Shown in pieces: positions 41,185 to 51,016 of a stretch of 51,847 bases of DNA. The notes under the pieces are model-generated. The model worked only from the letters and a program-made list of their open reading frames with translations, ran no database searches and was not told the origin of the DNA. Each line of letters opens with the position of its first letter. Positions within the stretch are counted from its first letter, which is position 1. Both the position numbers and the translations under genes were made by a program. The stretch lies in the NCBI GenBank assembly GCA_021801465.1, contig JAJYXY010000146.1, positions 1-51,847 on the forward strand, given 5' to 3'. Origin of the DNA: Pseudomonadota bacterium. GTDB taxonomy: Bacteria; Pseudomonadota; Alphaproteobacteria; Acetobacterales; Acetobacteraceae.

Positions 41185-42129
41185 GTGATCCGCATTTTCC
41201 ATGACTGGCGTGACCTGCCGCCGGACGCCCGTGGCGCCAGTGTCGCGCTCGGCAATTTCGACGGTGTTCATCTCGGCCACGCCCAGGTCATCGCCGCTGC
41301 TCACGCCGCGCGGCCCGACGCGCCGCTCGCGGTGCTCACCTTTGAGCCGCATCCGCGCGAGGTTTTCCGCCCCGATGATCCGCCGTTCCGGCTCACCCCG
41401 AGTGCGCTCAGGGCGCGGCTGCTCGGCGAGCACGGGGTTGGCCTGCTATACGAACTCCGCTTCGATCGCGCCTTCAGCGATCTCTCGGCGGATGCTTTCA
41501 TCGACGAGGTGCTGGCGGCGGGGATCGGTGCGCGCCATCTCGCGTGCGGGCCGGATTTCGCCTTCGGGCACCGGCGCGGCGGCGATGTCGCGCTGCTCGC
41601 GGCGCGCGCCGAGGCGCTCGGCATCGGGCTTTCGATCGTCCCGCCGCTCGCGGACACGGAGGGGCGGATTTCCTCGAGCCGCATCCGCCGCCTGCTGCGC
41701 GATGGCTACCCGGAGCGGGCGCAAGCGCTTCTCGGCCGCCCCTTTGCGATCGAGGGGGTGGTCGCGCATGGCGATGCGCGCGGCCGCTTGCTCGGCTTCC
41801 CGACCGCCAATCTGCCGCTCGGGCCGGTTTTGGAGCCGGCGCGCGGGGTCTATGCCGTGCGTGTCACGCTGGCCGATGGCAGGCGTCTCGAGGGGGTTGC
41901 CAATCTTGGCCGCAGGCCGACGCTCGGCGGCGATCCGGAAACCCGGCTGGAAGCGCATCTTTTTGATTTTGCAGAGGATATCTACGGTGAGACAATCACC
42001 GTCAGCCTCATCGCCTATCTCCGCGAGGAGCGCAAATTCCCCGATCTCGCGGCGTTGCAGGCGCAGATCGCCGCCGATGCCGCCGCCGCCTGCGCCGCGC
42101 TTGACCGCGATCGCAGCGCATTCGCATAG
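41185..42129 (+). CDS. ribF: Bifunctional riboflavin kinase/FAD synthetase
   Basis: VIRIFHDWRDLPPDARGASVALGNFDGVHLGHAQVI...EPHPREVF...GRPFAIEGVVAHGDARGRLLGFPTANLPL...YGETITVSLIAYLREERKFPDL. GTG start assigned. Confidence 0.94.
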   Translation: MIRIFHDWRDLPPDARGASVALGNFDGVHLGHAQVIAAAHAARPDAPLAVLTFEPHPREVFRPDDPPFRLTPSALRARLLGEHGVGLLYELRFDRAFSDLSADAFIDEVLAAGIGARHLACGPDFAFGHRRGGDVALLAARAEALGIGLSIVPPLADTEGRISSSRIRRLLRDGYPERAQALLGRPFAIEGVVAHGDARGRLLGFPTANLPLGPVLEPARGVYAVRVTLADGRRLEGVANLGRRPTLGGDPETRLEAHLFDFAEDIYGETITVSLIAYLREERKFPDLAALQAQIAADAAAACAALDRDRSAFA

Positions 42130-42147
42130 TTTCGCGCCCCGGAGACG

Positions 42148-45060
42148 ATGATGACCGAAAATTCCCCCCCCGAAGCCGATCGCGAGATGGATTATCGCGC
42201 AACAGTGTTCCTGCCCCACACCGGCTTTCCGATGCGCGCCGATCTACCGCGGCGCGAGCCGGAAATCCTCGCCCGCTGGCAAGCGATCGGGCTCTTTGAG
42301 AAAATCCGCGCAGCCTCCTCGGGGCGGGAAAAATTCATCCTCCATGACGGGCCGCCCTATGCCAACGGCAATCTTCATATCGGGACGGCACTCAACAAGA
42401 TTCTGAAGGATGTCATCAATCGCACCCGTCAAATGGCGGGGTTTGACGCCGATTATATCCCGGGCTGGGATTGTCATGGTCTGCCGATCGAGTGGAAAAT
42501 CGAGGAGGAATACCGCAAATCCGGCCGCGACAAGGACGCCGTCCCGATCCTCGATTTTCGCGCCGAGTGCCGCGCCTATGCCGCGCATTGGATGCAGGTC
42601 CAGGGCGAGGAATTCAAGCGCCTCGGCGTCGAGGGCGATTTCGCGCATCGTTACGCAACGATGGATTATGCGGCGGAAAGTGCGATCGTTGCCGAAATCG
42701 GCAAGTTTCTCATGAACGGCGCGCTCTATCGTGGCTTGCGCCCGGTGATGTGGTCGCCGGTCGAGAAAACCGCGCTCGCCGAGGCCGAGATCGAGTATCA
42801 CGATCATAAATCGACGGCGATCTGGGTCAGGTTTCCGATTGTACGAGCAACCAGCCACTATGACGGACATTCCTCCAGGGGCTCAAATGAGGACCTGCTT
42901 CCCCGCTCGACGGAAGACAGAAAACGAACCTCCGTCGTGATCTGGACAACGACGCCATGGACGATTCCCGGGAATCGGGCGATCGCTTATGGCCCGGATA
43001 TCGATTACGTTGTCGTCCGCGTGGAGAACGTGGCTGAGACATCACAGGCGCGCGTTGGCGAGCGGCTGATGGTGGCGGAAAACCTGCTCGCGGCATTTTG
43101 CGCAGCCGTTGGCATCACGTCCCATTCCATCTTGCGGAAATTGAAAGGTGCGGCGTTGGGTATTCCTGGTAGCCTCGAACCGCACGTATTGTGTCGTCAT
43201 CCCCTGTATAACGCAGCACGCCAGGAATACTCTCACGAGATCCCGCTGCTCCCCGCCGATTTCGTCACCACCGATCAAGGCACCGGCTTCGTCCATGTCG
43301 CGCCCGGGCATGGTCCGGATGATTTCGAGCTTGGTCGTCGGCATGGGCTCGAAGTGCCCGACACCGTCGGGCCGGATGGCACGTTCAACGAATGGGTCAA
43401 GCCGTTTGCTGGCCTTCACGTCTACAAAGCCGCTGATCGCATCTGCGAGGAGTTAAAGAAGGCCGGCGCGTTGCTGGGACGCGAGGAATTCGTCCATTCC
43501 TACCCGCATTCCTGGCGCTCGAAAGCGCCGGTGATTTTCCGCGCAACGCCGCAATGGTTCATCCGCATGGATGGCGAGGAAAAAATCCGCGAAAAAGCGC
43601 TGCAAGCGATTGCCGAAACCCATTTTGTCCCGGAGCAAGGGCGCAATCGCATCGGCGCGATGGTCGCCGCACGGCCGGACTGGTGCATCTCGCGCCAGCG
43701 CGCCTGGGGGGTTCCGATCGCGGTCTTCGTCCACCGCGCGAGCGGCGAGCCGCTCCGTGATCCCGAGGTGATGGCGCGCATCGTTGCCGCGTTCGAGACC
43801 GAAGGCGCCGATGCCTGGTATGCTTCGCCGCCCGAACGGTTCTTGGGCGCAAAATACGACCCGGCCGAGTACGAGCAGGTCATGGACATCGTCGATGTCT
43901 GGTTCGAGAGCGGCTCGACCCATGCGTTCGTCTTGGAAGCGCGCCACCTCCCCTGGCCGGCCGATCTCTATCTCGAAGGCTCCGACCAGCATCGCGGCTG
44001 GTTCCATTCCTCGCTCCTCGAGTCGGTGGGGACGCGCGGGCGGGCGCCGTTCAAGGCGGTGCTGACGCATGGCTTCGTGCTCGACGAGCAGGGGCGGAAA
44101 ATGTCGAAATCGCTCGGCAATGTCGTCGCCCCGCAGGAGGTGATGAAGGACTATGGCGCCGATATTTTGCGCCTTTGGGTGATGATGTCAGACACCACCG
44201 AGGATTTGCGCATCGGCCGCGAAATCTTGAAACAGCAGGCCGAGCTTTATCGGCGGCTCCGCAACACGCTGCGTTGGCTGCTCGGCTGTCTCGATGGATT
44301 TTCCGAGGACGAGCGGGTCGCGTATGCCGAGATGCCGGAACTCGAGCGCTATATCCTCCATCGCCTGACCGAACTCGACACCCGCATCCGCCGCGCCGTT
44401 GAGACCTATGACTGGACTGGAATCTATCCCGAAATCCATACCTTCTGCGCAAACGACCTCTCGGCGTTTTATTTCGATATTCGGAAAGACTCGCTCTATT
44501 GCGACCGGCCCGATAGCCCGCGCCGCCGCGCCGCCCGCACCGTTCTTGATCATCTCCATCGCGCGCTCTGCACTTGGCTCGCACCGGTGCTCTGCTTCAC
44601 CGCGGAGGAAGCGTGGTGCGCGCGCTTTGGCGAGGAGACCAGCGTGCATCTGGAAACTTTCCCGGACATGCCGGCCGAGTGGCGCGATGAGGGTCTGGCG
44701 GCGCGATGGGAAAAAATTCGCGAGTGGCGCGGAATGACAACGCTCTCGATAGAAAGGGAGCGCAGCGAAGGAAGACTCCGGTCATCGCTCGAAGCCGAAG
44801 CCATTCTGCCCTCTGAGACAGAACGCGAGACGCTGCTCGATGCCGACACCTGGGCGGATGTGCTGATCGTCTCAAGAGTCCAATTCGCATCCTCGGCCAA
44901 CGGGCTGAGTTTCGGCGCGACCGCCGCCCCCGGCCAGAAATGCGCGCGTTGTTGGAAAGTGCTCGAAGAGGTCGGCGAAAACAAAAAACACCCGAAACTC
45001 TGCCGCCGCTGCGCCGATGCCGTGGAATCGGGGCTGGTGTGCCGCGCGGCAGCGGCATGA
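42148..45060 (+). CDS. ileS: Isoleucyl-tRNA synthetase
   Basis: [92 protein letters not shown]-terminal zinc-site region [12 protein letters not shown]...LCRRCADAV. Confidence 0.97.
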   Translation: MMTENSPPEADREMDYRATVFLPHTGFPMRADLPRREPEILARWQAIGLFEKIRAASSGREKFILHDGPPYANGNLHIGTALNKILKDVINRTRQMAGFDADYIPGWDCHGLPIEWKIEEEYRKSGRDKDAVPILDFRAECRAYAAHWMQVQGEEFKRLGVEGDFAHRYATMDYAAESAIVAEIGKFLMNGALYRGLRPVMWSPVEKTALAEAEIEYHDHKSTAIWVRFPIVRATSHYDGHSSRGSNEDLLPRSTEDRKRTSVVIWTTTPWTIPGNRAIAYGPDIDYVVVRVENVAETSQARVGERLMVAENLLAAFCAAVGITSHSILRKLKGAALGIPGSLEPHVLCRHPLYNAARQEYSHEIPLLPADFVTTDQGTGFVHVAPGHGPDDFELGRRHGLEVPDTVGPDGTFNEWVKPFAGLHVYKAADRICEELKKAGALLGREEFVHSYPHSWRSKAPVIFRATPQWFIRMDGEEKIREKALQAIAETHFVPEQGRNRIGAMVAARPDWCISRQRAWGVPIAVFVHRASGEPLRDPEVMARIVAAFETEGADAWYASPPERFLGAKYDPAEYEQVMDIVDVWFESGSTHAFVLEARHLPWPADLYLEGSDQHRGWFHSSLLESVGTRGRAPFKAVLTHGFVLDEQGRKMSKSLGNVVAPQEVMKDYGADILRLWVMMSDTTEDLRIGREILKQQAELYRRLRNTLRWLLGCLDGFSEDERVAYAEMPELERYILHRLTELDTRIRRAVETYDWTGIYPEIHTFCANDLSAFYFDIRKDSLYCDRPDSPRRRAARTVLDHLHRALCTWLAPVLCFTAEEAWCARFGEETSVHLETFPDMPAEWRDEGLAARWEKIREWRGMTTLSIERERSEGRLRSSLEAEAILPSETERETLLDADTWADVLIVSRVQFASSANGLSFGATAAPGQKCARCWKVLEEVGENKKHPKLCRRCADAVESGLVCRAAAA

Positions 45061-45539
45061 AGGGGCGGCGCTTCGCGCTCGGGGTTTTGGTTGCGGTGAT
45101 CGTGCTCGCGCTCGATCAGGCGAGCAAATCCTGGGTGCTGCACGGCCTCGCGCTCGCGGCGCGCGGCCCGCTGGTGCTCTTGCCGGTGTTGAATTTCGTT
45201 CTGGTGTGGAACCGTGGTGTCACCTTCGGGATGCTGAATGGGCTCGGTGCCTGGGCGAGCCCGGTGCTCGTCCTCGGTGCCCTCGTCATCGTCGCCGCGC
45301 TCGGCGTCTGGCTCAGCCGGGCCGAAAACGCGGTGGTCGCCGGCGCGCTCGGCGCCATCGCCGGTGGCGCGGTCGGCAACATCATCGACCGGCTGCGCTT
45401 CGGCGCCGTGGTCGATTTTGTCCAGGCCCATATCGGTCGCATTTCGTGGTATGTTTTCAACGTGGCGGATTCCGCTATCGTCTGTGGCGTCGCCATTCTT
45501 CTGCTTGAAGGTTTGCGTCGCCCACCGAAAGGAGCGTGA
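45057..45539 (+). CDS. lspA: Lipoprotein signal peptidase
   Basis: [31 protein letters not shown]...[18 protein letters not shown]...[47 protein letters not shown] overlap with ileS. Confidence 0.96.
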   Translation: MKGRRFALGVLVAVIVLALDQASKSWVLHGLALAARGPLVLLPVLNFVLVWNRGVTFGMLNGLGAWASPVLVLGALVIVAALGVWLSRAENAVVAGALGAIAGGAVGNIIDRLRFGAVVDFVQAHIGRISWYVFNVADSAIVCGVAILLLEGLRRPPKGA

Positions 45540-45544
45540 AAATT

Positions 45545-45577
45545 GTTCTTTTTTGGAAAAAAGAACCAAAAAACTTT
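45545..45577 (+). repeat. Dispersed A/T hairpin element, copy 4 (downstream of lspA)
   Basis: gttcttttttggaaaaaagaaccaaaaaacttt, 5 nt after the lspA stop. Confidence 0.87.
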
Positions 45578-45613
45578 CTCCCGGTCGCGGTGGCGCCACC
45601 CCAAGGAACGGGA

Positions 45614-45651
45614 CAAAAGTCTTTTTGCTTCTTTTTCTTCAGAAAAAGAAG
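45614..45651 (-). repeat. Dispersed A/T hairpin element, divergent copy 5, inverted relative to copy 4
   Basis: + strand caaaagtctttttgcttctttttcttcagaaaaagaag; same architecture (hairpin plus CAAAAAGACTTTT tail on the minus strand). Confidence 0.8.
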
Positions 45652-46217
45652 TGACTTACTTTTTGGCGAGATTTTTTCTTCCTTTTTTGGCTATCTTCGC
45701 GCTTGCCGGCTGCGATCATGGTGGTGACGATGTTGCGCAGACCTTTGGCGGTCTCGTCGATGTCCCGTTTGAGTTCGAGGTGACGACGCGCACCCCGCTT
45801 GAGATGCCGAAAGAGGATAGTCTCGTGCCGCCCAATCCCGAGGCTTCCGGCCCGCCGCAGCAAAGTTTGCGCCAGCAAGCGGAGGCGATACTGGCGCCGC
45901 AGGTGGCTTTGGGCGCCGGAGTTGCGTCGCAACCATCGCCCGGGGAGGAGGCGCTGATGAAAGCAGCCGGCCCGCCTGCGCCGCGCAATATCCGTGTTAT
46001 GGTCGACAACACCACGGATGAGCGCCGTGCTGCGAGCGGAATTGCCGATATTCTCGAATTCTGGCACCCGCGTTCGCAGCCAATCCAGGAAACACTGGAT
46101 GCGAAGGCCGAAGCCGCGCGCCTTAAAGCTGCGAAGGCCAGCGGGAAAAGCGTCGCCGAGGGCCCGATCCCGATCATCAAGCCGCAAAATCCTGGCCTGT
46201 TCCAAGGGCTTTTTTGA
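45651..46217 (+). CDS. DUF3035-like lipoprotein
   Basis: VTYFLARFFLPFLAIFALAGCDHGG lipobox; FGGLVDVPFEFEVTTRTPLEMPKEDSLVPPNPEA. GTG at 45651 preferred; the longer ORF reads through the hairpin elements. Confidence 0.78.
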   Translation: MTYFLARFFLPFLAIFALAGCDHGGDDVAQTFGGLVDVPFEFEVTTRTPLEMPKEDSLVPPNPEASGPPQQSLRQQAEAILAPQVALGAGVASQPSPGEEALMKAAGPPAPRNIRVMVDNTTDERRAASGIADILEFWHPRSQPIQETLDAKAEAARLKAAKASGKSVAEGPIPIIKPQNPGLFQGLF

Positions 46218-46239
46218 CGGCGATGGCAGTTTTGGCGCG

Positions 46240-49200
46240 GTGATCAAACTCCCGACTTTCGCGGACGTCATTCGCGCGCTCTTTGATGGAGATTGGTACC
46301 GGACGCATTACCCTGACGTTGCCAATTCCGGCACTGATCCGCTGAACCATTATCTTTCCTTCGGTTTCGCCGAAGGGCGCGATCCGAATAGGTTTTTCGA
46401 CGGCCGGTGGTATCGCCAGACCTATCCTGACGTCGCTTCCGCGGGCATTCCGCCGATTTTGCATTATCTCCAGTTTGGCGCGCAGGAGTTGCGCAACCCG
46501 CACCCGCGCTTCGATGCTCCCTATTACGTCTACCTGCATCCCGAGGCCGCGGCCAACCCGCTTTTTTACCACGTCACTCACGGCGCGGCGCAGGGCTATG
46601 CGACCGCGCGCGCGTTTGACCTCGCGGCCCACCTTCCCGCCGCGCCCGGCCCGCGCCCGGCGCCGCCGCCTGAGATCGTCGTGGACGTCGTCATTCCTGT
46701 CTATCGCGGGGTAGAAGAGACGCGGCGATGCCTTGCCTCGGTTTTTGCCGATCGCGCGCCACCGCTTGGCGATGTCATTGTCATCGATGATTGCTCCCCT
46801 GAGCCCGCGCTCTCCGCCTGGCTCGACGAAATGAACGAAAGCGGCGCCATTCGTCTGATCCGGCCGCCGCGCAATCTCGGCTTCGTCGAAGCGGCCAATC
46901 GTGGCATGCAGGCGGCGGGCGGGCGCGATGTCGTTCTTCTCAATAGCGATACCGAAGTGCCGCGCGGCTGGCTCTCGCGGCTCGCGGCGCACGCTTATGC
47001 GGGGGCGCGGATCGCCACCGTCTCGCCGTTTTCCAACAATGCGACGATCTGCTCTTACCCTGATCTTCAGGGCGGCGGGCTCGCCTTTGGTCTCGAACTC
47101 GCGGAGATCGATGCGGCGACAAAGGCGGTCAATGCGGGGAGAGCGGTCGATGTGCCGGTAGGCGTCGGTTCGTGCATGTATATTCGCCGCGCGGCGCTCG
47201 AGGACATTGGGCAGTTCGATAAAGAGGCGTTTGGCCGTGGTTATGGCGAGGAAGTGGATTTTTGTCTCCGTGCCAGTGCGCGCGGCTGGCGCCATCTGCT
47301 TGCCTGCGATGTGTTCATCTACCACGCGGGCGAGGTGAGTTTCGGCAAGGGAACCCGCGCGCGTGAACAAGGGATGCGGCGCGTTGCCGAACGCTATCCG
47401 CATTTTTCGCGCCTGATCGAGCTTTCCGTGCGCTTTGGCGCGGGCGATCCGGCGCGGTTCGCCTTGAGCGCGGAATTGTTCCGCCGCTCGGGGCTGCCGA
47501 CGATAGTGATGGTGAGCCACGATCTCGACGGCGGTGTCGTCCGGCATATCGCGGATTTGATGCGTCGGCTCGAGGGCGATGCCAATATTTTGCTGCTACG
47601 CCCGGAATCGGGTGGTTTCGTGCTGGAGATTCCCGGGCTCGCTGGGCATCCAAAATTGTCGGTGACGGCCGAGTGTGCCGCGGATCTGGCTATTTTGCTC
47701 AAAAATTTTGCCTTGCGCCGGGTGCATGTCCATCACGTCATGCGATTTTATGATGCCGATCTCGCCACGTTTCTGCGCCGGCTCGAGGTCCCCTTCGATG
47801 TGACCGTTCATGATTATTATGCGATCTGCCCGCAGGTGAATTTGCTGCCATGGCCGGATGCGCAATATTGCGGCGAGCCTGGTCCCGCTTCCTGCAATGC
47901 CTGTATCGCGCAGCGCCCGGCGCATGGGGCGCGGGATATCATCGAATGGCGGGCACGGCATCGGTTTTTATTCGCGGAGGCCGAACGTGTGCTCTGTCCG
48001 ACGGAGGATGTGCGCGCGCGCCTCGCCCGCTATGGCCTCGCTGCGCGCGCAATCGTGGCGCCGCACGAAAAAGAGCCGGCGTCGTGGCCGCTCAAGATCA
48101 ACCCACTCGCGCCAGGGCGCCCATCGCACGGCAAGCGCGTGACGCGGCGCCCGTTGCGGGTGGCCTTGCTCGGTGTTCTGGCCAACCAGAAAGGATTGCC
48201 CACCGTTGCCGCGCTCGCAGCGGCGGTGCCGGCGTCCGAGATCGAGCTTCGCTTGATCGGCTACCCCGAGATGCCGCTTTTGCCCCCGCTCGCGGCACGG
48301 ATTCCCGTTACGGGAAAATACGCGGAGGCGGATCTGCCGCGCCTGATCAGCCGGCTTCGCCCGCACGTGCTCTGGTTTCCCGCGCAATGGCCGGAAACTT
48401 GGAGCTATACGCTGAGTGCCGCGATCGCAAGCGGTCTCCCGATCGTCGCCTCGGCGATGGGCGCGTTCGCCGAGCGGCTCAAAGACCGGCCAATGACTTG
48501 GCTGGTCCCGCCCGATGCGCCGCCTGAGCTTTGGCGCAGAGCCTTCGTCGAGGCGCGCAAGGCCGTGGAAATAGGGCGCTTGCCGCCACCGATGCCACGC
48601 GAGAAACATGCGGATTTCTATCAGTCCGATTACGGCGCGCCGCTTTTGCGCATGGCAGATACCGCGCCGCGATGCCGCAAGGCCGGGCCGCGGGATTTGC
48701 GCCGCCCTGGCCGCCTCTCGGTGATCCTGGTGCCAGAGCGGCTCGCCGGCGGGGTGCTTAGCCCGTGCGCGTATATCCGCCTGGCACTTCCCCTCGATCA
48801 CCCCGCAATCGCCGGCGAGATCGAGGTGACGCAGGCGACTCCCGAGGAGGCGGTCCGTCTCCGTGCCGACGTGATCGCGACCCAGCGCTACGCCATCACC
48901 GATGTCGGGATGGCTGCGGCACTCGGCGCGCATTGCCGGCGCGCGCGCATGCGGCTCCTCTATGATCTCGACGATGATTTGCTCGCGATCCCGCCAGAGC
49001 ATCCGGAGGCGGCATTGCTCGCGCCCCGCGCCGGCGTGATCGAGGCGATGCTGCGCGCGGCCGACATCGTCACGGTATCGACGCCGTCCTTGCAAGCCGC
49101 CCTCAAGACCAGGGACATCCGCGCCACCGTCGTTGCCAACGGGCTTGATGAGCGGCTTTGGCCGGAGAGACCATCTCGGCCGGCGCCGCTCAGCGGGGTT

Positions 49201-49860
49201 TTTCGTATTTTGGTGATGGGAACGCTGACGCATCGGGCAGATTTTCGCCTGATCGCTGGGGCGCTCGCGCGGGTCAAAGACTGTTTCGGCGAGCGGGTGG
49301 AGATCGAGGTGTGCGGCATGACCGAGGGGGAATTGCCGCAAGGTCTTCAGCGCATCGCGCCGCCACCAGGGCAGGGCGAGAGCTATCCGGGATTTGTCGC
49401 CTGGCTGACCAGCCGCCCGGGCTGGCATCTCGGCCTCGCGCCGCTCTCTCGGGGGGCGTTCAATGAGAGCAAATCGGCGATCAAGGCGCTCGATTACGCG
49501 GCGCTCGGTCTTGCCGTGCTCGCCTCCGACACAAAAGCCTATCGCGGCTCGCTTGCCGATGGGCCTGGCGGATGGCTGGTCGGGGAGGCGGAGGAGGCGT
49601 GGTTTCAGGCGATCGCGCGGCTGGTGCGCGATCCGGGCCAGGCCGCGCGTCTCGCGGCGGGTGCGAGGGCTGCGTTTCTTGCGACCGGAACACTCAGCGC
49701 TCAGGCGATCGCGCGCCGCGCCCTATGGCGGGGTTCGGCGGCAGCGCCGCCCCGCCGGGCAGGGCGCGAAAAGCTCATCATGCCCATTGACCGGCCGGGT
49801 AAGCCGCGCTTGGCTATGCTTTCGGGAGCGAAATCGGATGGGAAGGCGCGAACGCCATGA
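46240..49860 (+). CDS. Large multi-domain glycosyltransferase (repeat module, GT2, two GT4-like regions)
   Basis: ALFDGDWYRTHYPDVANSGTDPLNHYLSFGFAEGRDPN repeats; GT2 VDVVIPVYRGVEETRRCLASVFADR..VIVIDDCSPE..LLNSDTEVPRGWLSRL; two downstream regions with GT-B-like patterns. GTG start inferred. Confidence 0.86.
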   Translation: MIKLPTFADVIRALFDGDWYRTHYPDVANSGTDPLNHYLSFGFAEGRDPNRFFDGRWYRQTYPDVASAGIPPILHYLQFGAQELRNPHPRFDAPYYVYLHPEAAANPLFYHVTHGAAQGYATARAFDLAAHLPAAPGPRPAPPPEIVVDVVIPVYRGVEETRRCLASVFADRAPPLGDVIVIDDCSPEPALSAWLDEMNESGAIRLIRPPRNLGFVEAANRGMQAAGGRDVVLLNSDTEVPRGWLSRLAAHAYAGARIATVSPFSNNATICSYPDLQGGGLAFGLELAEIDAATKAVNAGRAVDVPVGVGSCMYIRRAALEDIGQFDKEAFGRGYGEEVDFCLRASARGWRHLLACDVFIYHAGEVSFGKGTRAREQGMRRVAERYPHFSRLIELSVRFGAGDPARFALSAELFRRSGLPTIVMVSHDLDGGVVRHIADLMRRLEGDANILLLRPESGGFVLEIPGLAGHPKLSVTAECAADLAILLKNFALRRVHVHHVMRFYDADLATFLRRLEVPFDVTVHDYYAICPQVNLLPWPDAQYCGEPGPASCNACIAQRPAHGARDIIEWRARHRFLFAEAERVLCPTEDVRARLARYGLAARAIVAPHEKEPASWPLKINPLAPGRPSHGKRVTRRPLRVALLGVLANQKGLPTVAALAAAVPASEIELRLIGYPEMPLLPPLAARIPVTGKYAEADLPRLISRLRPHVLWFPAQWPETWSYTLSAAIASGLPIVASAMGAFAERLKDRPMTWLVPPDAPPELWRRAFVEARKAVEIGRLPPPMPREKHADFYQSDYGAPLLRMADTAPRCRKAGPRDLRRPGRLSVILVPERLAGGVLSPCAYIRLALPLDHPAIAGEIEVTQATPEEAVRLRADVIATQRYAITDVGMAAALGAHCRRARMRLLYDLDDDLLAIPPEHPEAALLAPRAGVIEAMLRAADIVTVSTPSLQAALKTRDIRATVVANGLDERLWPERPSRPAPLSGVFRILVMGTLTHRADFRLIAGALARVKDCFGERVEIEVCGMTEGELPQGLQRIAPPPGQGESYPGFVAWLTSRPGWHLGLAPLSRGAFNESKSAIKALDYAALGLAVLASDTKAYRGSLADGPGGWLVGEAEEAWFQAIARLVRDPGQAARLAAGARAAFLATGTLSAQAIARRALWRGSAAAPPRRAGREKLIMPIDRPGKPRLAMLSGAKSDGKARTP

Positions 49861-50726
49861 TTTATGACCGCACGGCGGAGAGTCTCGGCAACATCGTCCA
49901 TCTCGAACACGTCAATACCAGGGTCCCCGATCAACGCTTGGCAACGCTGTTTTATGTCTCTGGCCTTGGCCTCACGCGTGATCCCTATCTGATGACCGGC
50001 ATCGACAATATGTGGATCAATGTCGGGCGCAGCCAGTTCCATTTGCCGACTGGCGCGCCGCAGCGCGTGCGCGGGGTGACCGGGCTCGTCATTCCCGATC
50101 GCGCGGCGCTTTTGGCGCGGCTGTCGCGGGTCGCCGACGCGCTCGCCGGGACGGCGTTCGCGGTGCATGAGAGCGCCACCTATATCGAGGCGGTCTCGCC
50201 CTGGGGCAATCGCATCCGCTGCCATGAACCGGGCCCGGCCTTTGGCCCCGTGCAGCTGGCGATGGCCTATGTGCTGTTTTTCGTCCCACGGGGGGCGGCG
50301 GCGGGGATCGTGCGATTTTACCGCGAGATCATCGGCGCGGCGGCGGAAACCGGCCACGATGCGGAGGGTGATTTCGCCGAAATCCGCGCCGGTGCCGATC
50401 AGACGCTGCGTTTTCATGAGACTGATCGGCCTCTCGAGCCCTTCGATGGGCATCATATCCAAATTTACATCAATGATTTTGGAACGCCGCACCGCGTGCT
50501 GCGCGAGCGCGGGCTGATCACCGAAGAAAGTGATCAACATCAATATCGTTTCGAGACCCTGATCGATCCGCAGTCGGCGGCGCCGCTATTCGTCATTGAG
50601 CACGAGGTGCGGAGCCTGCGCCACCCGCTTTATGCGCGCGCTCTCGTCAATCGTAATCCGGCGCAAACCAATCTGCGCTACGCACCAGGGCGCGACGCCT
50701 TGCCGTGGTCGCTGCCGCTGGCGTGA
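49857..50726 (+). CDS. VOC (glyoxalase/dioxygenase superfamily) protein
   Basis: NIVHLEHVNTRVPDQRLATLFYVSGLGLTRDPYLMTGIDNMWINVGRSQFHLPTGAPQRVRGVTGLVIPD; ATGA overlap with the glycosyltransferase. Confidence 0.83.
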   Translation: MIYDRTAESLGNIVHLEHVNTRVPDQRLATLFYVSGLGLTRDPYLMTGIDNMWINVGRSQFHLPTGAPQRVRGVTGLVIPDRAALLARLSRVADALAGTAFAVHESATYIEAVSPWGNRIRCHEPGPAFGPVQLAMAYVLFFVPRGAAAGIVRFYREIIGAAAETGHDAEGDFAEIRAGADQTLRFHETDRPLEPFDGHHIQIYINDFGTPHRVLRERGLITEESDQHQYRFETLIDPQSAAPLFVIEHEVRSLRHPLYARALVNRNPAQTNLRYAPGRDALPWSLPLA

Positions 50727-51016
50727 CGATTGGCGGCGCAGGTTTCGCGAGGAGGGGATGATTATCGCCACGTCCGATAATTCACCTTTGATGATTTCCG
50801 ACACTGCCGGCACTTGCGCGAGAAAACGGAATTTTAAGGAATTTTGGCGACCGGAGGGGGATCAGTCGGGGTGTGGTATTTTTGTCACTCAAGCCGACAA
50901 TTCTGCAATATGGACTTTCGGGGTGGAAATCATTCGTCTATAAATCGACCGGTTCAATAGCCGAGAGATTCGGCATTTTCTGGTTGTGAAAGACCGCTAA
51001 AGGTCAGGAGAAATTG

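Noticed and set aside
47968-49428. 486-aa minus-strand ORF
   Set aside because: Antisense to the glycosyltransferase; Arg/His/Gly-rich composition typical of shadow ORFs in high-GC DNA.
50727-51016. Possible small gene or ncRNA in the AT-richer gap before the second OmpA-like gene
   Set aside because: The overlapping ORF 50596-50943 lacks a family signature and no clear RNA structure is visible; more likely a promoter region.
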